From Lachnospiraceae bacterium (lineage in GTDB: Bacteria; Bacillota; Clostridia; Lachnospirales; Lachnospiraceae): a DNA stretch of 5,976 nt. The stretch spans positions 1-5,976 of the forward strand of contig JAILPU010000259.1 of NCBI GenBank assembly GCA_024699395.1, in the 5' to 3' direction. Under the pieces are notes generated by a model. That model searched no databases. It was not told the DNA's origin and saw only the letters and a program-made list of their open reading frames with translations. Shown here piece by piece: positions 1-5,665 of this stretch (positions within the stretch are counted from its first letter, which is position 1; each line of letters begins with the position of its first letter). A program made the translations under genes and the position numbers.

Positions 1-3
1 GAG

Positions 4-140
4 GTAATAGCAGTTTACGCGCTGTGATATTGCACTCACTATGCGTGTTGTTGAGAAGTATCGAACTCACGTATTGTGATGTTATATTTGATTTGTGGGT
101 AATGAATCTATATCCGACACAGAGCGTCCCGTGCAGTAAC
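4..140. repeat. Imperfect long inverted repeat upstream of yigZ
   Basis: The left arm around 17-30 (ACGCGCTGTGATAT) is the reverse complement, with small gaps, of ATATCCGACACAGAGCGT at 110-127. The match continues weakly outward, with GTAATAGCA at 4-12 against the complement of TGCAGTAAC at 132-140. The roughly 80 bp between the arms show no gene-like ORF. The right arm closely resembles 3363-3377 in the second intergenic region, so this may be a degenerate copy of the same repeat family. The left side may be cut by the window edge. Its function is unknown, and a transcript could fold into a long weak hairpin. Confidence 0.35.
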
Positions 141-185
141 ATCCCGTGCGGTAACATCCCGTGCGGTAATATCCCATGCAGTAAT
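126..185 (+). repeat. Four tandem 15-bp repeats abutting the yigZ ribosome binding site
   Basis: Four consecutive 15-bp units are visible: GTCCCGTGCAGTAAC, ATCCCGTGCGGTAAC, ATCCCGTGCGGTAAT and ATCCCATGCAGTAAT. They differ from one another at one to four positions. The next three bases (ATC, 186-188) begin a fifth unit that becomes the GGAGG of the yigZ ribosome binding site (189-193). A period of 15 keeps any reading frame open, which explains an otherwise meaningless ORF across the array that reads PCSNI/PCGNI repeats. The array could be the tail of the inverted repeat just upstream. Confidence 0.85.
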
Positions 186-198
186 ATCGGAGGTTTAT

Positions 199-840
199 AT
201 GGAGCCTTACAGAATAATAGTCCGAGGCGGAACAGGTGAAATAGTGGAGAAGAAATCCAGGTTTATAGCCAATATAATACCGGCCGCATCGGAGGAGGAA
301 GCAGTTAACTTTATAGAAGAAACGAAAAAGAAATACTGGGATGCAAGGCACAATTGTACAGCCATGATAATAGGAGAAAATTCCCAAATCACAAGATGCT
401 CGGATGACGGTGAACCCTCTCAGACAGCGGGAAGACCAATGCTTGAGGTCCTTATTAATGAAGGGATAAAAAATGTGTGCGTAGTGGTGACAAGGTATTT
501 CGGAGGAACCTTACTGGGCACCGGAGGCTTGGTGAGAGCATATCAGGCAGCGGTTAAGGAAGGACTCAAAAACTGCGAGATAGGGGTTGTAAAAAGCGGA
601 ATCAACTTTAATATAGAAACGGATTATAACGGAATCGGAAAGATACAGTATATCCTTGCCGGAAAAAACATACCGATAATCAACTCGCAGTATACCGATA
701 CGGTAACGTTGGAAGTGACGGTTGAGGATGGCGTTTTTGAAGGGCTTGTGAAGGAAATAACCGATGCCACAAGCGGAAAAGCAGTGGTAAGGGAACAAAA
801 GGAAGTTTCTTTTATTGACAAGGATTTTACTCAAAGTTAA
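199..840 (+). CDS. yigZ: YigZ/IMPACT (UPF0029) family protein
   Basis: The 213-residue product has the usual length and arrangement of bacterial YigZ (YvyE) proteins. The N-terminal Impact/UPF0029 domain (about residues 1-125) shows KKSRFIA (18-24), DARHNCTA (48-55), SDDGEPSQTAGRP (68-80) and VVVTRYFGGTLLGTGGLVRAY (95-115), all family hallmarks. The C-terminal part (about 135-208) fits the DUF1949 domain, which resembles domain V of elongation factor G. There is no signal peptide or membrane segment, so the protein is cytoplasmic. The molecular role of the bacterial family is unsettled. Its eukaryotic relative IMPACT binds GCN1 and modulates translational control, so a ribosome-linked role is inference. 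The start is set by GGAGG at 189-193, five bases before the ATG. The last codons contain the -35 element of the mgtE promoter, and the stop codon forms the first half of its -10. Confidence 0.93.
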   Translation: MEPYRIIVRGGTGEIVEKKSRFIANIIPAASEEEAVNFIEETKKKYWDARHNCTAMIIGENSQITRCSDDGEPSQTAGRPMLEVLINEGIKNVCVVVTRYFGGTLLGTGGLVRAYQAAVKEGLKNCEIGVVKSGINFNIETDYNGIGKIQYILAGKNIPIINSQYTDTVTLEVTVEDGVFEGLVKEITDATSGKAVVREQKEVSFIDKDFTQS

Positions 841-843
841 AAT
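815..843 (+). promoter_or_regulatory. Sigma-A-type promoter for mgtE inside the 3' end of yigZ
   Basis: A perfect -35 TTGACA (815-820), a 17-bp spacer and a -10 TAAAAT (838-843, five of six consensus bases) are present. The TAA of the -10 is the yigZ stop codon. Transcription would begin near position 850, giving a leader of about 120 nt before mgtE. So mgtE need not depend on read-through from yigZ, from which it is separated by 130 bp. Confidence 0.65.
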
Positions 844-885
844 TAAGCAGTGTGTGAAAAAAATATCCGAAAGGTGGTGGGTTTT

Positions 886-1023
886 ATGGAAAGAAGCAAC
901 AGTAATAATGATGTCCCTCTTCCGGGTCGATCGTGCCAAAACATAAAAAACATCACAGAGGAGGATAAATATGGAACACATGTCAGAAGAACAGGTAATT
1001 CTGGAAGTAAGGGAGCTTCTTGA
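886..1023 (+). CDS. Candidate 45-residue upstream ORF in the mgtE leader
   Basis: A small ORF starts with ATG at 886, preceded by AGGTGG at 872-877 with 8-nt spacing, which is a good ribosome binding site. It runs to TGA at 1021-1023 and overlaps the first 53 bases of mgtE in a different frame. The peptide begins MERSNSNNDVPLPGRSC, is polar, and has two prolines (P11, P13) followed by GR. It has no membrane segment. It lies wholly in the leader of the promoter at 815-843 until it enters mgtE. No homologue is recognised. The placement resembles a regulatory leader peptide such as MgtL of enterobacterial mgtA, whose sequence also has a PLP-R stretch as I recall it, but a three-residue match may be chance. 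The part after codon 29 is constrained by mgtE and may carry no information. The alternative is a spurious ORF with an accidental binding site. Confidence 0.4.
   Translation: MERSNSNNDVPLPGRSCQNIKNITEEDKYGTHVRRTGNSGSKGAS
916..964 (+). promoter_or_regulatory. Possible anti-Shine-Dalgarno pairing controlling mgtE translation
   Basis: CCTCTTC at 916-922, in the PLP codons of the upstream ORF, can pair with GAGGAGG at 958-964, the ribosome binding site of mgtE. This gives seven pairs including one G-U, with a loop of 35 nt. Formed in the mRNA, it would hide the mgtE start. A ribosome on codons 11-14 of the upstream ORF would cover the left strand and free it. The pairing is short, and any pyrimidine tract can match a Shine-Dalgarno sequence, so this is tentative. 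Confidence 0.3.
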
Positions 1024-2329
1024 GACCAAGCAGTATACCGTATTGCGTCAGTATGTATCGCAGTTGAATGATGCCGATATAGCAGTATGCATGGAATCCA
1101 TGGAAGAGGAGGACATGCTAAAGGTGTTCAGGCTCCTGCCCAAGGACTTGGCGGCAGATGTTTTTTCATATCTGGAGATTGAGAACCAGCAGATGATCAT
1201 AACATCCCTTTCCGATAAGGAAGCAGGAACCATTATCGATAATTTGATGGCGGATGATGCAACCGACCTTTTGGAGGAAATGCCTGCAAATGTGGTAAAA
1301 AGGCTCCTAGCCAACGCCAGCGCCGAAACAAGAAAGGACATAAACAGCCTTTTGCGTTATCCCGAGGATTCAGCGGGAAGCATAATGACGGTGGAGTACG
1401 TGGACCTTAAAGAGCAGTTAACTGTTGCGCAGGCCATTGAACGGATAAAAAAGGTAGGTCTGGATTCCGAGACGGTCAATGTGTGTTATGTGCTGGATCC
1501 CCAGCGAAAGCTTGTGGGAACCGTGGCTTTGAGATACCTTCTTATAAGTGACGAGGACGAGATAATAAAGGATATCATGCATGAAAATGTAATCTCAGTC
1601 AACACACTTATGGACCAGGAGGAAGTAGCAAGACACTTTAAGAAATATGACTTCACGGCAATGCCTGTGGTGGATAACGAGAGTCGCCTTGTGGGTATAA
1701 TCACTGTCGATGATATCGTGGATATCATGGAAGAAGAGACCACAGAGGATATGGAAAAGATGGCGGCTATCACCCCCAGTGACAAGCCCTACATGAAGAC
1801 GGGAGTATTTGAGACATATAAAAAGAGAGTACCCTGGCTGCTTCTATTGATGATATCAGCCACCGTTACAGGTGGAATAATAAGTTCATTTGAGAAGGCA
1901 CTTATGGCCAAAGCGGTGCTTACTTCCTTTATTCCCATGCTTATGGATACGGGAGGAAACGCCGGAGGACAGGCATCAGTTACGGTTATCCGTGGACTTT
2001 CCTTGGGTGAGATAGAATATAAGGATGTTTTCAAGGTGGTATTTAAAGAGATAAGGGTTGCTCTGGTCAGCGGCCTTACCCTTGCGGCAGCCAATTTTTT
2101 GAAGCTTATGTTCCTTGACAGAGTTGAACTTGCTGTTGCGGTAGTAGTATGTCTTACCCTTGTGGCAGCTGTTTTGATGGCTATGCTTGTGGGATGTCTT
2201 CTTCCCATAGGAGCAAAGCGCCTTAAATTTGACCCCGCCGTTATGGCGAGCCCCTTTATTACCACAATAGTGGACGCATTGTCACTTCTTGTATATTTCA
2301 GAGTGGCATCCGCCATTATCGGATTATAA
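971..2329 (+). CDS. mgtE: MgtE-family magnesium channel/transporter
   Basis: The 452-residue protein matches full-length MgtE, a homodimeric Mg2+-gated channel of the inner membrane. Residues 1-130 form the acidic MgtE N domain (helical repeats; LLPKDLAADVFSYLE, MADDATDLLEEMP). Two CBS domains follow at about 131-195 (YPEDSAGSIMT, LVGTVALRYLL) and 196-255 (DFTAMPVVDNESRLVGIITVDDI). A plug/connecting helix spans about 256-285. A five-helix membrane domain then runs from about 288 to 450. The pore signature PMLMDTGGNAGGQ (322-334) and SPFITTIVDAL (427-437, with conserved D435) are intact. In the family, Mg2+ bound between the N and CBS domains closes the pore. The ATG is preceded by GAGGAGG (958-964) at 6-nt spacing. 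An in-frame ATG at 980 is less well placed. No M-box riboswitch is evident in the short leader. Control may instead involve the upstream ORF. Confidence 0.97.
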   Translation: MEHMSEEQVILEVRELLETKQYTVLRQYVSQLNDADIAVCMESMEEEDMLKVFRLLPKDLAADVFSYLEIENQQMIITSLSDKEAGTIIDNLMADDATDLLEEMPANVVKRLLANASAETRKDINSLLRYPEDSAGSIMTVEYVDLKEQLTVAQAIERIKKVGLDSETVNVCYVLDPQRKLVGTVALRYLLISDEDEIIKDIMHENVISVNTLMDQEEVARHFKKYDFTAMPVVDNESRLVGIITVDDIVDIMEEETTEDMEKMAAITPSDKPYMKTGVFETYKKRVPWLLLLMISATVTGGIISSFEKALMAKAVLTSFIPMLMDTGGNAGGQASVTVIRGLSLGEIEYKDVFKVVFKEIRVALVSGLTLAAANFLKLMFLDRVELAVAVVVCLTLVAAVLMAMLVGCLLPIGAKRLKFDPAVMASPFITTIVDALSLLVYFRVASAIIGL

Positions 2330-2355
2330 TGTTAAAAATTGTTCGGAGGAAACAA

Positions 2356-3033
2356 ATGAGATATTATTTTGAATCTAAAATCGAAAAGGGAGAGCACGGA
2401 TACATGATGCACCTTCCCTTCAATGTGTGGGAGGTTTGTAAATTAAGAGAAGTCATAAACGCAAGCGTTGTATTTGACAATAAGATTTTAAGCTGCATCC
2501 TTCTTCCCAAAGAAAAACTTAACGGTACCTATGAGATATGTATTCCCTACGGCACCAAGCTTTCCGAGGAGGAACTGGGTGTAAACCATAAGATATTGCT
2601 TCACATAAGTGAGAGCATAATAAGAATGGATCAGAACAGCCCTTACAGTTTTGAAAATCCCGTGAGAGTAATTGACAGCATGGAAGTAATCATGCAGCCT
2701 GAGGACGGTCTCTGCGGTCAGGCGTGTGTAGCCATGCTTGCAGGTGTTACCATAGCGGAAGTAATATCCGTAATGGATTGCAGAGAGTGGCAGGCAACCA
2801 TGGGAATGATGCTTTCCGCATTGAATTATTACGGAATCGACCACAGCGATGTCATTATATATACAGAGGGCAGGGATGCAACATTACCCAAGTGCTGTAT
2901 CCTTATGGAGAAGATGGGAAGATATTGCCACTATCTTGTACATTTCGACGGAAAGTTTTATGATTCCAACCTGGGAGTACTTGAGGATTACGACATGGGA
3001 AAACTTCTGGGATATCTTGAGATAAAGTGCTAA
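2356..3033 (+). CDS. DUF1905-like / C39 papain-like cysteine peptidase fusion protein
   Basis: This is a cytoplasmic protein of 225 residues with no signal peptide or membrane helix. Residues 1-85 (YYFESKIEKGEHGYMMHLPF, then VINASVVFDNKILSCILLP and the NGTYEICIPYGTKL strand) resemble the small beta-barrel DUF1905 domain. Residues 108-215 resemble a C39-type papain-like peptidase. Q114 is the likely oxyanion-hole residue and C120 in GLCGQACVAML the nucleophile. H192 and D203 in CHYLVHFDGKFYDSN complete the triad, so it looks catalytically intact. No ABC transporter or bacteriocin precursor lies nearby, so a classical leader-peptidase role is not supported and the substrate is unknown. An ATG at 2329 overlaps the mgtE stop, but GGAGGA at 2345-2350 clearly serves the ATG at 2356, so I chose that start. 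The 26-nt gap after mgtE suggests co-transcription. The domain names are my reading of motifs, not a profile search. Confidence 0.75.
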   Translation: MRYYFESKIEKGEHGYMMHLPFNVWEVCKLREVINASVVFDNKILSCILLPKEKLNGTYEICIPYGTKLSEEELGVNHKILLHISESIIRMDQNSPYSFENPVRVIDSMEVIMQPEDGLCGQACVAMLAGVTIAEVISVMDCREWQATMGMMLSALNYYGIDHSDVIIYTEGRDATLPKCCILMEKMGRYCHYLVHFDGKFYDSNLGVLEDYDMGKLLGYLEIKC

Positions 3034-3035
3034 AT

Positions 3036-3263
3036 GCGAGGCGTGCATGTTGTATTTCGAGTTGCAGAAACAAATATATAAAGGTTTATAGAAGTTACAG
3101 AGCGCGAGAAGGCGTGATTTATAACGAGTAACAAAAGTGAATATGTAAAGGCATTAAAAAGTTACAGAGCGCGAGAAGGCGTGATTTATAACGAGTAACA
3201 AAAGTGAATATGTAAAGGCATTAAAAAGTTACAGCGCGCGAGGCGGGCGTGATGTATTTCGAG
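3036..3263 (+). repeat. 67-bp tandem repeats: two identical units with degenerate flanking copies
   Basis: Two identical 67-bp units lie head to tail at 3094-3160 and 3161-3227, each beginning GTTACAGAGCGCGAG and ending GGCATTAAAAA. A third unit starts at 3228 (GTTACAGCGCGCGAGG) and diverges after about 35 bp into the inverted repeat. A degenerate copy precedes them at about 3036-3093. The shared core reads GCGAG, GGCG-TG-T, then TATTTCGAG or TATAACGAG, and occurs at 3036-3061, 3104-3128, 3171-3195 and 3238-3263. There are no unique spacers between the units, so it is not a CRISPR array. The array begins right after the stop codon of the peptidase gene. Exact identity of the two central units points to a recent duplication. 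Confidence 0.92.
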
Positions 3264-3364
3264 GGCCTTATTAAACGTCGGTACTTGGCGATCGTACTTT
3301 GATCGCTTAGTACCGTTACGTTTAATACGGAGCGAGAGCGTCCCGAGAAATATATACGCCCGCC
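3238..3364. repeat. Long composite imperfect inverted repeat (MITE- or RNA-hairpin-like)
   Basis: The inner arms 3271-3293 and 3301-3325 pair over about 23 bp (TTAAACGTCGGTACTTGGC with its near complement) around a 7-nt loop, GTACTTT. There is one two-base mismatch and a two-base bulge. The outer arms GGCGGGCGTGATGTATTTC (3242-3260) and GAAATATATACGCCCGCC (3347-3364) pair again, separated from the inner stem by an asymmetric internal loop at 3327-3340. The left outer arm is also the core of the adjoining tandem repeat. No transposase is present. It could be a non-autonomous mobile element, a structured RNA, or the transcription end of the mgtE-peptidase unit, although no T-tract follows it. 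Confidence 0.8.
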
Positions 3365-3399
3365 GACACAGCGCGTCACTTGCAACGCGTCACTCGCCA
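3363..3399 (+). repeat. 14-bp direct repeat at the distal end of the repeat element
   Basis: CGCGTCACTTGCAA (3372-3385) is followed directly by CGCGTCACTCGCCA (3386-3399), matching at 11 of 14 positions. The preceding CCGACACAGCGCGTC (3363-3377) matches CCGACACAGAGCGTC at 114-128 in 14 of 15 positions. In both places a short tandem repeat follows the motif (14 bp here, 15 bp there), which suggests a common repeat family. Confidence 0.6.
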
Positions 3400-3534
3400 A
3401 TACCTCTTTTAAGGGGCAGAATATAAAATAAATATTAAATAAGTACTATCGCCCTAAGTTTCAAAAAAGAGAGCAAACAAGAGAAAACGAGAGCAATAGT
3501 GAGAAAAAGCAAGGAATTGCGCATCTCAACAGGT
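3400..3534. other. Purine-rich intergenic stretch without a recognisable gene
   Basis: No ORF with a ribosome binding site, tRNA-like fold or known riboswitch is visible on either strand. The sequence is AT-rich at 3420-3445, then strongly purine-rich with recurring GAGA/GAGCAA words (3465-3520). It separates the repeat element from the chaperonin promoter. Confidence 0.6.
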
Positions 3535-3563
3535 TTGCATAAAAAAGAAGGTAAAACTAATAT
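3535..3563 (+). promoter_or_regulatory. Probable groESL promoter
   Basis: TTGCAT (3535-3540), a 17-bp spacer and TAATAT (3558-3563) sit just upstream of the CIRCE operator. This would put the transcription start near 3570. Both hexamers are weak (three and four consensus bases), but the geometry to CIRCE is the usual one for HrcA-controlled groESL operons. TATATG at 3561-3566 is an alternative -10. Confidence 0.42.
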
Positions 3564-3575
3564 ATGTTGCAGAGA

Positions 3576-3602
3576 TTAGCACTCGACACAACAAAGTGCT
3601 AA
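3576..3602 (+). promoter_or_regulatory. CIRCE operator (HrcA binding site)
   Basis: TTAGCACTC (3576-3584), a 9-bp spacer and AAGTGCTAA (3594-3602) match the CIRCE consensus TTAGCACTC-N9-GAGTGCTAA at all but one position (G to A at the first base of the right arm). CIRCE is bound by the repressor HrcA, which needs GroEL for activity, so the operon is induced by heat shock or misfolded protein. The site lies 33 bp upstream of groES, at the expected start of transcription. Confidence 0.96.
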
Positions 3603-3635
3603 CAAACACTAAAAACAATCAAGGAGGCATTAGAT

Positions 3636-3920
3636 ATGAAGCTTGTACCTTTAGGTGACAGAGTCGTATTGAAACAGTTAGTGGCTGATGAAACCACCAA
3701 ATCGGGTATCGTACTTCCCGGACAGAATAAAGAAAAACCCCAACAGGCAGAGGTAGTAGCCGTAGGCCCCGGAGGAGTAATAGACGGAAAAGAGGTAAAG
3801 ATGGAAGTAAAGGAGAAGGATCTTGTAATCTACTCCAAGTATTCCGGAACAGAGGTAAAGGTGGATGATGAGGAGTATATCATCTGCAGACAGAGCGATA
3901 TCCTCGCAATATTACAATAA
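3636..3920 (+). CDS. groES: Co-chaperonin GroES (Hsp10)
   Basis: The 94-residue product is a complete GroES, the heptameric lid of the GroEL folding chamber in the cytoplasm. It opens with the typical MKLVPLGDRVVLK. The mobile loop covers about residues 17-33, with the GroEL-binding hydrophobic tripeptide IVL at 25-27. GPGG follows in the roof region, and the end is EEYIICRQSDILAIL, as usual for the family. AAGGAGG (3621-3627) lies 8 nt before the ATG. groEL follows after 21 nt, and both genes are controlled by the CIRCE upstream. Confidence 0.98.
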   Translation: MKLVPLGDRVVLKQLVADETTKSGIVLPGQNKEKPQQAEVVAVGPGGVIDGKEVKMEVKEKDLVIYSKYSGTEVKVDDEEYIICRQSDILAILQ

Positions 3921-3935
3921 TAAATAAGGAGATGA

Positions 3936-5561
<1,626 letters not shown>

Positions 5562-5569
5562 AAAAGGTC

Positions 5570-5598
5570 TTGACAAAATCTCTGAATGATTATATCAT
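5570..5598 (+). promoter_or_regulatory. Strong sigma-A-type promoter for rimP
   Basis: A perfect TTGACA (5570-5575), a 17-bp spacer and TATCAT (5593-5598, five of six consensus bases) give one of the best promoters in the window. Transcription should begin near 5605, about 17 nt before the hairpin at 5622-5645 and about 60 nt before rimP. It uncouples rimP from the heat-shock operon. Confidence 0.7.
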
Positions 5599-5600
5599 TC
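5584..5600. promoter_or_regulatory. Perfect palindrome overlapping the rimP -10 box (operator candidate)
   Basis: GAATGAT-TAT-ATCATTC is a perfect 7-bp inverted repeat with a 3-bp centre, and it covers the whole -10 element at 5593-5598. Such a position fits a repressor operator. It is AT-rich and short, so chance is possible, and no regulator is known to me for this sequence. It would be only a weak hairpin if transcribed from groEL. Confidence 0.35.
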
Positions 5601-5621
5601 TCTTTGATAGTTATTGATTGT

Positions 5622-5653
5622 AAAGAGTGGCGCGAGCCACTCTTTATTGTATG
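5622..5653 (+). terminator. Intrinsic terminator or attenuator between groEL and rimP
   Basis: AAAGAGTGGC (5622-5631) and GCCACTCTTT (5636-5645) form a perfect 10-bp stem closed by the tetraloop GCGA, a stable GNRA loop. The RNA continues UUUAUUGUAUG counted from the end of the GC-rich stem, which is an interrupted U-tract. It ends the groESL transcript. It also lies within the leader of the transcript from the promoter at 5570-5598, so it must be partly read through for rimP to be expressed from there. Confidence 0.8.
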
Positions 5654-5665
5654 TGTGGAGGTTTT

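Noticed and set aside
24..239. 71-codon ORF upstream of and overlapping yigZ, containing PCSNI/PCGNI repeats
   Set aside because: It is open because the tandem repeat has a period of 15. It lacks a convincing ribosome binding site and overlaps the well-supported yigZ start.
841..970. M-box (Mg2+) riboswitch before mgtE
   Set aside because: The leader is only about 120 nt, mostly occupied by a small ORF, and the conserved M-box blocks and a terminator hairpin are not visible.
511..1029. 172-codon antisense ORF spanning the end of yigZ and the start of mgtE
   Set aside because: It is opposite conserved coding sequence and the promoter region, and its translation resembles no family. It is most likely chance.
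2329..2355. Nine-residue upstream extension of the peptidase gene starting at the ATG that overlaps the mgtE stop
   Set aside because: A clear GGAGGA at 2345-2350 inside the extension serves the ATG at 2356, and the extension adds no family-like sequence.
3025..3033. AAGTGCTAA at the end of the peptidase gene, identical to the right arm of the groESL CIRCE
   Set aside because: It consists of the last two codons and the stop codon, with no left arm at the proper distance, so it is coincidence.
3036..3263. CRISPR array
   Set aside because: The units are directly contiguous with no unique spacers, the repeat length of 67 bp is too long, and no cas genes are present.
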